Numbered from the stretch's first letter, positions 8,473-18,032 are shown. The stretch is DNA of 64,000 bases from Variovorax sp. DXTD-1 (GCF_003984625.1 NZ_RWKH01000001.1:1-64000); one strand, 5' to 3'. Numbers and translations: made by a program. The notes: generated by a model not told the origin, from the letters alone.

Positions 8473-10029
8473 ATGGAAGCAGACTCGCGCAGCATCCTCG
8501 AGATGCGCGGCATCACCAAGACATTTCCGGGCGTGAAGGCGCTGAGCAATGTCAACCTGGCGGTGCGCGCGGGCGAGATCCATGCGGTGGTCGGCGAGAA
8601 CGGCGCGGGCAAGTCGACGCTCATGAAGGTGCTGAGCGGCGTCTACCCGTGCGACTCGTACACCGGGGAGATTCACTTCGAAGGCGAGCTGCGCCGCTTC
8701 AAGAGCATTGCAGACAGCGAGAAGCTCGGCATCATCATCATCCACCAGGAGCTCGCGCTGGTGCCGCTGCTGTCCATTGCCGAGAACATCTTTCTCGGCA
8801 ACGAGATTACGCGCGGCGGCGTGATCGACTGGTTTGCCGCCTATGCAAAGACGCGCGAGCTGCTTGCGAAGGTGGGCCTGAAAGAGCCGCCGACCACGCT
8901 GGTGACCGACCTTGGCGTAGGCAAGCAGCAGCTGGTGGAGATTGCCAAGGCGTTGGCCAAGGAGGTGAAGCTGCTGATTCTGGACGAGCCCACCGCCAGC
9001 CTCAACGAGAACGACAGCGATGCCTTGCTGATGCTGCTGCTGGAACTGAAGCGCCAGGGCATCGCATCGATTCTTATCTCGCACAAGCTCAACGAGATTG
9101 CCAAGGTGGCCGATTCGATCACCGTGCTGCGCGACGGCGCCACGGTGGAAACAATGGACTGCCGCAACCAGCCGATCAGCGAAGACCGCATCATCCGCGG
9201 CATGGTCGGCCGCGACATGGCGCACCGCTATCCGCAGCGCCATCCGAAGATCGGCAACACCGTTTTCGAAGTGCGCGACTGGCGCGTGCACCACGCGCTG
9301 CATGCCGACCGAGAGCAGATCAAGGGTGTGAACCTGCATGTGCGCCAAGGCGAGATCGTCGGCATTGCAGGCCTCATGGGCGCGGGCCGTACCGAGCTTG
9401 CGATGAGCGTGTTCGGCAGGTCCTACGGCCAGCGCATCAGCGGCACGGTGCTGATGCATGGCCAGCCGGTGGACGTGGGCACCGTGCGCAAGGCCATCGA
9501 CCAGGGCATTGCCTATGTCACCGAGGACCGCAAGGGCCTGGGGCTGGTGCTGGAAGAAAACATCCAGAAGAACGTGAGCCTGGCCAACCTGGAGGCGGTG
9601 TCGAGTTCGATGGTGATCGACGACGCACGCGAATTCAAGGTGGCCAGCGACTACCGCAAGGCACTCAACATCCGGTCTTCGGGCGTGGAGCAGCTGGTGG
9701 TCAACCTGTCGGGCGGCAACCAGCAGAAGGTGGTGCTCAGCAAGTGGCTCTTTACAAAACCCGAACTCCTGATCCTCGACGAGCCCACGCGCGGCATCGA
9801 CGTGGGCGCCAAATATGAGATCTACACCATCATCGACCAGCTCGCGAGCGAGGGCAAAGGCATTCTCATGATTTCTTCCGAACTGCCGGAACTGCTGGGC
9901 ATGTGCGACCGCATCTATGTGATGAACGAGGGCCGCTTCGTGGCCGAATTTACAGCGGCTGAAGCTTCGCAGGAACGCATCATGCACGCCATCGTGAGCG
10001 CGGGGAGTTCCGTCCATGTCGCGGCCTGA
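8473..10029 (+). CDS. gguA: Sugar ABC importer ATPase (two nucleotide-binding domains), GguA-like
   Basis: About 518 residues with tandem ABC domains, as in XylG/MglA/GguA. The first domain has Walker [10 protein letters not shown] (about residues 42-50), [13 protein letters not shown] in the signature position and Walker [12 protein letters not shown]. The second domain starts at about 255 with a degenerate Walker A ([10 protein letters not shown]), then [15 protein letters not shown] and [19 protein letters not shown]. The asymmetry is normal for this family. Start taken as ATG 8473, with GAGAAG six bases upstream; GTG 8461 is an alternative. It overlaps gguB by 14 bases, indicating translational coupling. 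Confidence 0.92.
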   Translation: MEADSRSILEMRGITKTFPGVKALSNVNLAVRAGEIHAVVGENGAGKSTLMKVLSGVYPCDSYTGEIHFEGELRRFKSIADSEKLGIIIIHQELALVPLLSIAENIFLGNEITRGGVIDWFAAYAKTRELLAKVGLKEPPTTLVTDLGVGKQQLVEIAKALAKEVKLLILDEPTASLNENDSDALLMLLLELKRQGIASILISHKLNEIAKVADSITVLRDGATVETMDCRNQPISEDRIIRGMVGRDMAHRYPQRHPKIGNTVFEVRDWRVHHALHADREQIKGVNLHVRQGEIVGIAGLMGAGRTELAMSVFGRSYGQRISGTVLMHGQPVDVGTVRKAIDQGIAYVTEDRKGLGLVLEENIQKNVSLANLEAVSSSMVIDDAREFKVASDYRKALNIRSSGVEQLVVNLSGGNQQKVVLSKWLFTKPELLILDEPTRGIDVGAKYEIYTIIDQLASEGKGILMISSELPELLGMCDRIYVMNEGRFVAEFTAAEASQERIMHAIVSAGSSVHVAA

Positions 10030-11230
10030 AGTCAACGCGGTGAATGCCGCAGTCCCCATTGCAGAGGCTGCCCCGAAGCTGCACGCCGGCTTCCTGAAGA
10101 ACAACCTGCGCGAATACGGCATGCTGATCTCGCTGGTCGCGATCATGGTGCTGTTCCAGGTGCTGACCGACGGCACGCTGCTGCGGCCGTTGAACCTCAC
10201 CAACCTGCTGCTGCAGAACAGCTACGTCGTCATCATGGCGCTGGGCATGCTGCTGGTGATCGTGGCGGGGCACATCGACCTGTCGGTGGGCTCGGTCTGC
10301 GGCTTTATCGGTGCGCTGGCGGCGGTGCTGATGGTCGAGTACGAATGGCACTTCGTCCCCACGGCCCTCATCAGCATTGCGGCGGGCGCGGTCATCGGCG
10401 CGGCGCAGGGCTGGTTCGTCGCATTCCGAAAGGTCCCGTCGTTCATCGTCACGCTTGCGGGCATGCTGGTGTTCAAGGGGCTCACGCTGGCGCTGCTGGC
10501 GGGGCAGTCGGTCGGGCCGTTTCCGGTGGAGTTCCAGCGGCTGAGCTCCGGCTTCATTCCCGATCCGTTGGGTGGCGACACGTTGCGCACCACCTCGCTG
10601 GTGGTGGGCGCGCTGGCCGCGGCGGCGCTGGTGTTCTTCAAGCTGCGCGGGCGCGCCAAGCTCGCGGCGCACGGCATGGAAACGGAGCCCTATGTGTTCT
10701 TCCTGGTGAAGAACCTGTTCTTCGCGGCCATCATCCTGTTCTTCAGCTATCTGCTGTCGACCTACAAGGGCCTTCCCAATGTGCTGATCGTGATGGCGGT
10801 GCTGATCGTGGTGTACGACTTCGTCACCAACCGCACCACCATCGGCCGTCGCATCTATGCGCTGGGCGGCAACGAGAAGGCGGCGCGGCTGTCGGGCGTG
10901 AAGACGCAGCGCCTCGCATTTTTGACCTTCGTGAACATGGGCGCGCTGGCAGCGCTCGCGGGCCTGGTGTTCGCGGCGCGGCTCAACACGGCCACGCCCA
11001 AGGCCGGCCTGGGTTTCGAGCTCGACGTGATCGCGGCCTGCTTCATCGGCGGGGCCTCGGCCTCGGGCGGCGTGGGCCGCGTGATGGGCGCGGTGATCGG
11101 CGCGTTCATCATGGGCGTGATGAACAACGGCATGTCGATCCTGGGCATCGGCATCGACTACCAGCAGGTGATCAAGGGCCTGGTGCTGCTGGCCGCGGTG
11201 TTCATCGACGTCTACAACAAGAACAAGTAA
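10016..11230 (+). CDS. gguB: Sugar ABC importer permease, GguB-like
   Basis: A 404-residue BPD_transp_2-type permease with about ten hydrophobic segments. Characteristic motifs are [29 protein letters not shown] (about 75-104), [19 protein letters not shown] and the loop [20 protein letters not shown], then [32 protein letters not shown]. It is longer than typical RbsC (about 320) because of an extra central hydrophilic/hydrophobic block, as in XylH and GguB. GGGGAG precedes the ATG. It forms the inner-membrane channel for the ChvE-GguA system. Confidence 0.92.
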   Translation: MSRPEVNAVNAAVPIAEAAPKLHAGFLKNNLREYGMLISLVAIMVLFQVLTDGTLLRPLNLTNLLLQNSYVVIMALGMLLVIVAGHIDLSVGSVCGFIGALAAVLMVEYEWHFVPTALISIAAGAVIGAAQGWFVAFRKVPSFIVTLAGMLVFKGLTLALLAGQSVGPFPVEFQRLSSGFIPDPLGGDTLRTTSLVVGALAAAALVFFKLRGRAKLAAHGMETEPYVFFLVKNLFFAAIILFFSYLLSTYKGLPNVLIVMAVLIVVYDFVTNRTTIGRRIYALGGNEKAARLSGVKTQRLAFLTFVNMGALAALAGLVFAARLNTATPKAGLGFELDVIAACFIGGASASGGVGRVMGAVIGAFIMGVMNNGMSILGIGIDYQQVIKGLVLLAAVFIDVYNKNK

Positions 11231-11234
11231 GCGC

Positions 11235-12755
11235 ATGACCGGCGGCAGCATTTCACCCGTGCTCGAACTGCGGGGCATCCACAAGCAGTTCGGCGACATC
11301 CCGGTGCTGCGCGACGTGCAGCTGCGGCTCTACCCCGGCGAGATCCATGCGCTGATGGGGCAGAACGGCGCGGGCAAGTCGACGCTCATCAAGGTCCTGA
11401 CGGGCGTGCTGCCTTCGAGCGCGGGGGAGATACGCCTGGACGGGCAGGCCATTCATCCCGCATCGCCCCTCGAAGCGCAGAAGCGGGGCATCAGCACGGT
11501 TTACCAAGAGGTCAACCTGTGCCCGAACCTCTCGGTGGCCGAGAACGTGTTTGCGGGCCGCTACCCGCGCTGCGGCGCGGCGCAGGGCTTTCGCATCGAC
11601 TGGGCGGCCGTCAACCGGCGCGCCGCTGAACTGCTGGCGCGCATCGGACTCGACATCGACGTGACGCGGCTGCTGTCGAGCTATTCGGTGGCTGTGCAGC
11701 AGCTGGTGGCCATTGCGCGTGCACTCGGCGTGTCGTCGAAGGTGCTGATCCTCGATGAGCCGACTTCGAGCCTGGACGACGACGAGGTCGAAAAGCTGTT
11801 CGAGGTGCTGCGGCGCCTGCGCGGCGAGGGGCTGGCCATCGTCTTCGTGACGCACTTCCTGAACCAGATGTATGCGGTGTCCGACCGCATCACGGTGCTG
11901 CGCAACGGCAGCTGGGTGGGCGAGTGGCGGGCTGCGGACCTGGGGCCGCAGGCGCTGATTGCCGCCATGCTGGGGCGGGAACTCGCGGCCCAGTCCGCAC
12001 GGCCTGCTGCGCTGCCGGCGTTCGACGAAGCGGCGCCGGCCTTGCTGCAGGCGGAAGGCCTCGGGCAGGCCGGGCAACTGCAGGCAACCGATTTGCGCGT
12101 GCGTGCCGGCGAAGTGGTCGGCATTGCGGGCCTGTTGGGCGCCGGGCGCACCGAACTTGCGCGCCTGCTGTTCGGGCTCGAAACGCCCGACCGCGGCGTG
12201 TTGAAGATCGACGGCCGGACGGTCAGTTTCTCGAACCCCGCGGACGCCGTTCGCGAAGGGTTGGCGCTGTGCCCCGAAGAGCGCAAGACCGACGGCATCG
12301 TGGCCGAGCTGTCGGTGCGCGAGAACATCGCGCTCGCGCTGCAGGCGCGGCTCGGCACGCGGCGCTTTCTGCCGCACGCCGAACAGACCGCCATGGCCGA
12401 GCGCTTTGTAGCGTCGCTGGGCATCAAGACTGCGAGCGTGGAAACACCCATAGGGTTGCTCTCTGGCGGCAACCAGCAGAAGGCGATGATCGCGCGCTGG
12501 CTCGCAACCGAGCCGCGCCTGCTGATCCTCGACGAGCCGACGCGCGGCATCGACGTGGCGGCCAAGCAGGAAATCATGGAAGAGATCCTTCGGCTTGCGC
12601 GCGCGGGCATGGCGGTGGTCTTCATTTCTTCCGAAATCAGCGAAGTGGTGCGCGTGGCGCATCGCATCGTGGTGCTGCGCGATCGCAAAAAGGTGGGCGA
12701 GCTGCCGGGCGGTTCGACCGAAGACGAGGTCTACGAAATGATTGCAGCAGCATGA
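11235..12755 (+). CDS. ytfR: Sugar ABC importer ATPase, YtfR-like
   Basis: A 506-residue double-ABC ATPase. First domain: Walker A GQNGAGKST (about 40-48), SVAVQQLVAIARAL, Walker B VLILDEPTSSLDDDE. Second domain: [19 protein letters not shown] (degenerate P-loop), [34 protein letters not shown]. It follows gguB by four bases. The closest named relative by order and sequence is YtfR of the galactofuranose importer, energising YtfT/YjfF with YtfQ. Together with gguA the operon therefore carries two separate sugar ATPases. Confidence 0.9.
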   Translation: MTGGSISPVLELRGIHKQFGDIPVLRDVQLRLYPGEIHALMGQNGAGKSTLIKVLTGVLPSSAGEIRLDGQAIHPASPLEAQKRGISTVYQEVNLCPNLSVAENVFAGRYPRCGAAQGFRIDWAAVNRRAAELLARIGLDIDVTRLLSSYSVAVQQLVAIARALGVSSKVLILDEPTSSLDDDEVEKLFEVLRRLRGEGLAIVFVTHFLNQMYAVSDRITVLRNGSWVGEWRAADLGPQALIAAMLGRELAAQSARPAALPAFDEAAPALLQAEGLGQAGQLQATDLRVRAGEVVGIAGLLGAGRTELARLLFGLETPDRGVLKIDGRTVSFSNPADAVREGLALCPEERKTDGIVAELSVRENIALALQARLGTRRFLPHAEQTAMAERFVASLGIKTASVETPIGLLSGGNQQKAMIARWLATEPRLLILDEPTRGIDVAAKQEIMEEILRLARAGMAVVFISSEISEVVRVAHRIVVLRDRKKVGELPGGSTEDEVYEMIAAA

Positions 12756-12771
12756 GCTCCCTCTTGTCTTT

Positions 12772-12887
12772 CTCCCTCCCCTTCCGGGGGAGGGCAGGGG
12801 TGGGGGCACAGCGGCCTTCGATGGAGTGCTGCTGGCTTGCGAGCGCCGTCTGCCCCCATCCCAACCTTCCCCCGGAAGGGGAAGGAG
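12772..12887. repeat. Long inverted repeat (REP-like arms) between ytfR and ytfT
   Basis: A 37-base arm at 12772-12808 is mirrored by 12851-12887 with about five mismatches, around a 42-base centre. Each arm itself contains a CCTTCC/GGGGGAGG-type palindrome, as in REP/BIME units. The RNA would fold into a strong hairpin between the ATPase and permease cistrons, which could stabilise the upstream message or tune permease expression. A related palindrome lies 1.1 kb downstream inside yjfF. Confidence 0.75.
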
Positions 12888-12900
12888 CAGGACCGAAGCC

Positions 12901-13938
12901 ATGACGAATCGCCTTTCATCGCTCATGAGCCACCGCCTCGCCTGGCCGATGGTCACGCTGGTGCTGCTGCTCGCAATCAACACCGCATTCAACGCCAGCT
13001 TCCTGCACCTCGAGTGGCGCGACGGCCATCTTTACGGCAGCCTGATCGACATCGTGAACCGCGCGGCGCCGCTGGTGCTGGTGTCGTTGGGCATGACGCT
13101 CGTCATTGCCACGCGCGGCATCGACATTTCGGTGGGGGCGGTGGTGGCCATTGCGGCGGCCGTGGCGGCCTGGATGATCGGCGGCTCGGTGGCGAGCGAC
13201 GTGAGCCGCTTTCCGATGTGGCTGGCCATCATGGCCGCCCTTGGTGTTGCGCTGCTGTGCGGCCTGTGGAACGGCCTGCTGGTGGCCAAGGTGGGCATGC
13301 AGCCGATCATCGCGACGCTGATCCTCATGGTGGCGGGGCGCGGCATTGCGCAGCTCATCGCCGACGGGCAGATCATCACCATCTACTACAAGCCCTTCTT
13401 CTTCCTGGGCAGCGGCTATCTGCTGGGCCTGCCGTTCTCGCTGTTCATCGTGGCGGCGGTGTTCGTGCTGCTGTACCTGGCCATCACGCGCACGGCGCTC
13501 GGCCTTTTCATTCAGGCGGTGGGCATCAACCCGACGGCCGCGCGTGTCGCGGGCGTGCAGGCGCGGCGACTCATCGTCGGCGCCTACGCGTTCTGCGGCG
13601 TATGCGCGGGCATCGCGGGGCTGTTGATCAGCTCCAACGTCAAGAGCGCGGACGGCAACAACGCGGGCCAGCTGCTGGAGCTCGACGCCATCCTGGCCGT
13701 GACGCTGGGTGGCACGGCGCTCATCGGTGGGCGCTTCAGCCTCATGGGCAGCGTGATCGGTGCGCTGATCATCCAGACGCTGACCTATGCCATTTACTCG
13801 CTGGGCGTTCCGCCGGAGATCAATCTTGTCGTGAAAGCCGTGGTGGTGTTCGCGGTGATGCTGTTGCAGTCGCCGGAGTTCAGGTCGGAAGTGCGGTCGC
13901 TGGTGCAGCGGCCGGCGCATGAAGGGGGACGGGCATGA
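12901..13938 (+). CDS. ytfT: Sugar ABC importer permease, YtfT-like
   Basis: A 345-residue permease of the ribose/galactofuranose type with about nine membrane segments. The hallmark is LVLVSLGMTLVIATRGIDISVGAVVAIAAAVAAWM (about 57-91), then MQPIIATLILMVAGRGIAQLIADGQIITIYY, VGINPTAARVAGVQARR and LAVTLGGTALIGGRFSLMGSVIGALIIQTL. The ATG at 12901 follows GGAAGGAG about a dozen bases upstream, right after the inverted repeat. A longer in-frame start at 12742 would translate the repeat into a low-complexity leader and is rejected. It ends in an ATGA overlap with yjfF, so the two permeases are probably a heterodimer. Confidence 0.92.
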   Translation: MTNRLSSLMSHRLAWPMVTLVLLLAINTAFNASFLHLEWRDGHLYGSLIDIVNRAAPLVLVSLGMTLVIATRGIDISVGAVVAIAAAVAAWMIGGSVASDVSRFPMWLAIMAALGVALLCGLWNGLLVAKVGMQPIIATLILMVAGRGIAQLIADGQIITIYYKPFFFLGSGYLLGLPFSLFIVAAVFVLLYLAITRTALGLFIQAVGINPTAARVAGVQARRLIVGAYAFCGVCAGIAGLLISSNVKSADGNNAGQLLELDAILAVTLGGTALIGGRFSLMGSVIGALIIQTLTYAIYSLGVPPEINLVVKAVVVFAVMLLQSPEFRSEVRSLVQRPAHEGGRA

Positions 13939-14966
13939 GCGCGGTGATCGAGGCGGCTGCACCCTCACCCCAACCCTCTCCCGCGCGCGGGAGAGGGGGC
14001 AAGACGGGGCTCAACCCGAAGTATCTGCCGTTGGCCGCGACCATCTCGCTGTTCATGCTGATGGCCACTTTGGGCTCGGTGTTCTACGACGGCTTCTTTT
14101 CGGCGCAGGTGTTCCTCAACCTGCTGATCGACAACGCCTTCCTGATCGTCGTGGCCGTGGGCATGACCTTCGTGATTCTTTCGGGCGGCATCGATCTTTC
14201 GGTGGGCTCGGTGATTGCGCTGACCACCATGGTGTCGGCCTCGTTGGTCGAGAAGCACGGCTGGAGCCCCATGGTGGTGATTCCGCTGGTGCTGGCCATG
14301 GGCACGGCCTTCGGCGCGTTCATGGGCCTGCTCATCGAGCGCTTCAGGCTGCAGCCCTTCATCGTCACGCTGGCGGGCATGTTCCTGGCACGCGGCCTTT
14401 GCTACCTGATCAGCATCGATTCGATCAGCATCACCAACGAGTTCTATTCGGAGGTCTCGCAGATCCGCATTCCGATCTGGGGTGAGGCTTCGCTGTCGAT
14501 CAGCGCGGTGATCGCCGTCGTGGTGCTGCTGGCGGCGGTGTTCATTGCGCACTGCACGCCTTTCGGCCGCGCGGTGTATGCCATTGGCGGCAGCGAGCAG
14601 TCGGCCATGCTCATGGGCCTGCCGGTGCGCTCCACGCTCATCGGCGTCTACACGCTGTCGGGCTTCTGCTCGGCGCTGGCGGGTGTGATCTTCACCTTCT
14701 ACATGCTCTCGGGCTACGGCCTGCATGCGCTGGGCCTGGAGCTCGATGCGATTGCGGCGGTGGTCATCGGCGGCACGCTGCTCACGGGCGGCGTGGGCTA
14801 TGTGGCGGGCACCCTCTTCGGCGTGCTGATGCTCGGGATCATCCAGACGCTTATCTCGTTCGACGGCACGCTGAGCTCGTGGTGGACGCGCATCGTGGTG
14901 GGTGCGCTGCTCTTCGTGTTCTGCCTGCTGCAGCGCTTCTTCACTTCGCGTGCGCCACGGCGCTGA
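13935..14966 (+). CDS. yjfF: Sugar ABC importer permease, YjfF-like, with a REP-encoded N-terminal insert
   Basis: A 343-residue permease. From about residue 35 it aligns with E. coli Yjf[133 protein letters not shown]. The start is fixed by the ATGA overlap with ytfT and by GAAGGGGG upstream. Residues 10-22 (PSPQPSPARGRGG) are encoded by a REP-type palindrome and are absent from E. coli YjfF. The insert lies before the first membrane helix, so function is probably kept. Confidence 0.9.
   Translation: MSAVIEAAAPSPQPSPARGRGGKTGLNPKYLPLAATISLFMLMATLGSVFYDGFFSAQVFLNLLIDNAFLIVVAVGMTFVILSGGIDLSVGSVIALTTMVSASLVEKHGWSPMVVIPLVLAMGTAFGAFMGLLIERFRLQPFIVTLAGMFLARGLCYLISIDSISITNEFYSEVSQIRIPIWGEASLSISAVIAVVVLLAAVFIAHCTPFGRAVYAIGGSEQSAMLMGLPVRSTLIGVYTLSGFCSALAGVIFTFYMLSGYGLHALGLELDAIAAVVIGGTLLTGGVGYVAGTLFGVLMLGIIQTLISFDGTLSSWWTRIVVGALLFVFCLLQRFFTSRAPRR
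13962..14001. repeat. REP-type palindrome inside the yjfF coding sequence
   Basis: Bases 13974-13997 form a perfect 24-base palindrome (12 per arm, centred between 13985 and 13986). It is preceded by CCCTCACCCCAA, as in the widespread CCCTCACCCC...GGGAGAGGG type of extragenic palindrome. Here it is not extragenic: it sits in frame in the first 25 codons of yjfF. Confidence 0.75.
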
Positions 14967-15014
14967 CGCGTTCGTTGTTTTTTCTCTTTTCTCTCGCTTT
15001 CAGGAAACTTCCGC

Positions 15015-16766
15015 ATGCCGGACCAAACTCCCAAGAAGAAGCTTCGCTCGACCGAATGGTTCGGCTCGGCCGACAAGAACGGCTTCATGTACCGCAGCTG
15101 GATGAAGAACCAGGGCATACCGGATCATGAGTTCGACGGCCGGCCGATCATCGGCATCTGCAACACGTGGTCGGAGCTCACGCCTTGCAACGCGCACTTC
15201 CGCAAGATCGCAGAGCACGTAAAGCGCGGCATCTCGGAGGCGGGCGGCTTTCCGGTCGAGTTTCCGGTGTTCTCGAACGGTGAGTCGAACCTGCGGCCCA
15301 CCGCCATGCTCACGCGCAACCTTGCAAGCATGGACGTGGAAGAGGCCATTCGCGGCAACCCGGTCGATGCGGTGGTGCTGCTCACGGGCTGCGACAAGAC
15401 CACGCCCGCACTGCTGATGGGTGCGGCAAGCTGCGACATTCCCGCCATCGTCGTCACGGGCGGGCCGATGCTCAATGGCAAGCTCGAAGGCAAGAACATC
15501 GGCTCAGGCACGGCGGTGTGGCAACTGCACGAGTCGCTGAAGGCCGGCGAGATCAACTTGCACCAGTTCCTTTCGGCCGAAGGCGGCATGTCGCGCTCGG
15601 CGGGCACCTGCAACACCATGGGCACGGCCTCGACCATGGCCTGCATGGCCGAAGCTCTGGGCACCTCGCTGCCGCACAACGCGGCCATTCCGGCGGTCGA
15701 TGCGCGGCGCTATGTGCTCGCGCAGATGTCGGGCATGCGCGCGGTCGAAATGGCGAAGGAGGGCCTCACGCTCTCGAAGATTCTCACGCGCGAGGCTTTC
15801 GAGAATGCGATTCGCGTCAATGCGGCCATCGGCGGATCGACCAACGCGGTGATTCACCTGAAGGCCATTGCGGGGCGCATCGGCGTCGACCTGGAGCTGG
15901 AGGACTGGACGCGCATCGGCAGCAACACGCCGACCATCGTCGACCTGATGCCCTCGGGCCGGTTCTTGATGGAAGAGTTCTACTACGCGGGCGGCCTGCC
16001 CGCGGTGCTGAGGCGCCTTGGCGAAGCCGGCCTGCTGCCGCATCCCGGCGCGCTCACCGTCAACGGCCAATCGATCTGGGACAACGTGCGCGAGGCGCCG
16101 AGCCTCGACGACGAAGTGATCCGGCCGCTGGACAAGCCGTTGATTGCCGATGGCGGCATTCGCATCCTGCGCGGCAACCTGTCGCCGCGCGGCGCGGTGC
16201 TCAAGCCCTCGGCGGCCTCGCCCGAGCTGCTGAAGCATCGCGGCCGCGCCGTGGTGTTCGAAAACCTCGAGCACTACAAGGAGCGCATCGTCGATGAAAG
16301 CCTGGAGATCGACGCCACGTCGGTGATGGTGATGAAGAACTGCGGCCCCAAGGGCTATCCCGGCATGGCCGAAGTCGGCAACATGGGCCTGCCGCCCAAG
16401 CTGCTGCGCCAGGGCGTGAAGGACATGGTGCGCATTTCGGACGCCCGCATGAGCGGCACCGCCTACGGCACGGTGGTGCTGCACGTGGCGCCCGAAGCGG
16501 CCGACGGCGGGCCGCTCGCGGCGGTGCGCGACGGCGACTGGATCGAGCTCGATTGCGACGCAGGCCGGCTGCACCTGGACATCAGCGACGAAGAGTTGGC
16601 GGCGCGCCTGGCTTCGCTTTCGAACAAAGACGCACAGCCCATGAGCACGCGCGGCGGCGGCTACCAGAAGCTCTACGTCAACCACGTGCTGCAGGCCGAC
16701 GAAGGCTGCGACTTCGACTTTCTGGTGGGCTGCAGAGGCTCCGCCGTTCCCCGTCATTCACACTGA
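15015..16766 (+). CDS. IlvD/Edd-family sugar-acid dehydratase, probable L-arabinonate dehydratase
   Basis: A 583-residue dehydratase with an iron-sulfur cluster. The N-terminus LRSTEWFGSADKNGFMYRSWMKNQG is typical of the pentonate/L-arabinonate branch, not of IlvD itself. Cluster cysteines appear in ICNTWSELTPCN (about 55-66), LLTGCDKTTPA (about 123-133) and SAGTCNTMGTASTM (about 195-208). DARMSGTAYGT and GGYQKLYVNHV mark the C-terminal domain. It would convert L-arabinonate (or D-xylonate or D-fuconate) to the 2-keto-3-deoxy acid. The next gene, six bases on, encodes the enzyme for the following step. A small AT-richer leader (14967-15014) separates it from yjfF. Confidence 0.92.
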   Translation: MPDQTPKKKLRSTEWFGSADKNGFMYRSWMKNQGIPDHEFDGRPIIGICNTWSELTPCNAHFRKIAEHVKRGISEAGGFPVEFPVFSNGESNLRPTAMLTRNLASMDVEEAIRGNPVDAVVLLTGCDKTTPALLMGAASCDIPAIVVTGGPMLNGKLEGKNIGSGTAVWQLHESLKAGEINLHQFLSAEGGMSRSAGTCNTMGTASTMACMAEALGTSLPHNAAIPAVDARRYVLAQMSGMRAVEMAKEGLTLSKILTREAFENAIRVNAAIGGSTNAVIHLKAIAGRIGVDLELEDWTRIGSNTPTIVDLMPSGRFLMEEFYYAGGLPAVLRRLGEAGLLPHPGALTVNGQSIWDNVREAPSLDDEVIRPLDKPLIADGGIRILRGNLSPRGAVLKPSAASPELLKHRGRAVVFENLEHYKERIVDESLEIDATSVMVMKNCGPKGYPGMAEVGNMGLPPKLLRQGVKDMVRISDARMSGTAYGTVVLHVAPEAADGGPLAAVRDGDWIELDCDAGRLHLDISDEELAARLASLSNKDAQPMSTRGGGYQKLYVNHVLQADEGCDFDFLVGCRGSAVPRHSH

Positions 16767-16772
16767 TTCATC

Positions 16773-17690
16773 ATGACTCCCAGATACCGCGGCATCTTTC
16801 CGGTGGTGCCCACCACCTTCACCGAACAGGGCGCACTCGACCTCGAGAGCCAGAAGCGCTGCGTCGATTTCATGATCGACGCGGGCTCCGACGGCCTGTG
16901 CATCCTGGCCAATTTTTCCGAACAGTTCGTGCTGTCGGACGAAGAGCGCGAGGTGCTCACGCGCACGATGCTGGAGCACGTGAACGGCCGCGTGCCGGTG
17001 ATCGTGACCACCACCCACTACAGCACCAAGGTATGCGCCGAGCGCAGCCGGCGCGCGCAGGACATGGGCGCGGCCATGCTGATGGTGATGCCGCCCTATC
17101 ACGGCGCCACCTTCCGCGTGCCTGAGCCGCAGATCTTCGAGTTCTACGCCGGCCTGTCAGACGCGGTGAGTATTCCGATCATGATCCAGGACGCACCGGC
17201 GAGCGGCACGGTGCTGTCGGCGCCGTTCCTCGCGCGCATGGCCAAGGAGATCGAACACGTTGCGTATTTCAAGATCGAAACACCCGGCGCGGCCTCGAAG
17301 CTGCGCGAGCTGATCCGCCTTGGCGGCGATGCCATCGAAGGCCCGTGGGATGGCGAAGAGGCCATCACGCTGATGCCCGACCTCGATGCCGGCGCGACCG
17401 GTTCGATGACCGGCGGCGGCTATCCGGACGGAATTCGCCCGATCATCGAGGCGCACCGCGCGGGCGACCGCGACAAGGCGTTTGCGCTTTACCAGCAGTG
17501 GCTGCCGCTCATCAACTACGAGAACCGGCAGGCCGGCCTCCTGGCCTGCAAGTCGCTCATGAAGGAGGGCGGCGTGATCGCCTGCGAGGCACCGCGCCAT
17601 CCGCTGCCGGCAATGCACCCGGACACGCGCGCAGGGCTGATCGAAACCGCGAAACGGCTCGATCCGCTGGTGCTGCGCTGGGCGCGCTGA
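16773..17690 (+). CDS. DHDPS/NAL-family enzyme, probable 2-keto-3-deoxypentonate dehydratase
   Basis: A 305-residue class I aldolase-fold protein. Schiff-base Lys167 is visible in HVAYFKIETP, and the N-terminal RGIFPVVPTTFTEQGALDLES is typical of the family. The usual tyrosine motif (YNxP) is replaced by IQDAP at 138-142. This replacement suggests dehydratase rather than lyase chemistry, as in L-2-keto-3-deoxyarabonate dehydratase. It follows the pentonate dehydratase by six bases and would yield 2-oxoglutarate semialdehyde for the aldehyde dehydrogenase at 4916. A retro-aldol KDG-aldolase role is the main alternative; the presence of the semialdehyde dehydrogenase argues for dehydration. Confidence 0.88.
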   Translation: MTPRYRGIFPVVPTTFTEQGALDLESQKRCVDFMIDAGSDGLCILANFSEQFVLSDEEREVLTRTMLEHVNGRVPVIVTTTHYSTKVCAERSRRAQDMGAAMLMVMPPYHGATFRVPEPQIFEFYAGLSDAVSIPIMIQDAPASGTVLSAPFLARMAKEIEHVAYFKIETPGAASKLRELIRLGGDAIEGPWDGEEAITLMPDLDAGATGSMTGGGYPDGIRPIIEAHRAGDRDKAFALYQQWLPLINYENRQAGLLACKSLMKEGGVIACEAPRHPLPAMHPDTRAGLIETAKRLDPLVLRWAR

Positions 17691-17717
17691 AGAGAAAGAC
17701 GGGAAAGAGAAGGGCGC

Positions 17718-17972
17718 TCAACTCTTCTCGAGTTCGCTGACCTGCAGCGAGAGGTCGAACAGCTTCGACTTGCTCGCGTAGTAGCGGTCGAGCCGCCATT
17801 CCTTCAGGATGTCCATGGCGAGCTCGAAGCTCTTGTAGTCAAGGCTGTAGAGCGTGACCAGCTCGAAACTGCGTTCGGATTCGAGCGCCAACACGAGCTG
17901 GGCCAGGATCTTGGCCGATTCGTTGGCCGGGTCCGTTTCTATGAATCGGCGAGCGACCTTGATGGCATTCAT
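17718..17972 (-). CDS. Small conserved-looking cytosolic protein of unknown function
   Basis: 84 residues, MNAIKVARRFIETDPANES onward, mostly helical, with several charged amphipathic stretches and two Tyr-rich segments (LYSLDY, RYYASK). No signal peptide or membrane segment. I do not recognise a family. The ATG at 17972 has GAGGAAAC seven bases upstream; the in-frame extension to 18050 has no ribosome site and is rejected. It is convergent with the pentonate dehydratase gene, 27 bases apart. Upstream there is a TATAGT -10-like hexamer (18011-18006) and a PHO-box-like repeat (18050-18033), so it may respond to phosphate. Confidence 0.7.
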   Translation of the reverse strand: MNAIKVARRFIETDPANESAKILAQLVLALESERSFELVTLYSLDYKSFELAMDILKEWRLDRYYASKSKLFDLSLQVSELEKS

Positions 17973-18032
17973 GGGAAAGGTTTCCTCGGTAGGCAGAGAC
18001 CGAGAACTATAGCTAGCAGCGCACCGTGCTTT

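Noticed and set aside
12742..12900. Longer in-frame start for ytfT translating the inverted repeat
   Set aside because: It adds a PLPGEGRGGG/PSPGRGRS-type leader derived from the repeat; ATG 12901 has a proper ribosome site and matches the family start.
12760..14001. CRISPR-like repeat array suggested by recurring GC palindromes
   Set aside because: Only three related palindromic units of differing sequence and irregular spacing are present; this is a REP/BIME pattern, not direct repeats with spacers.
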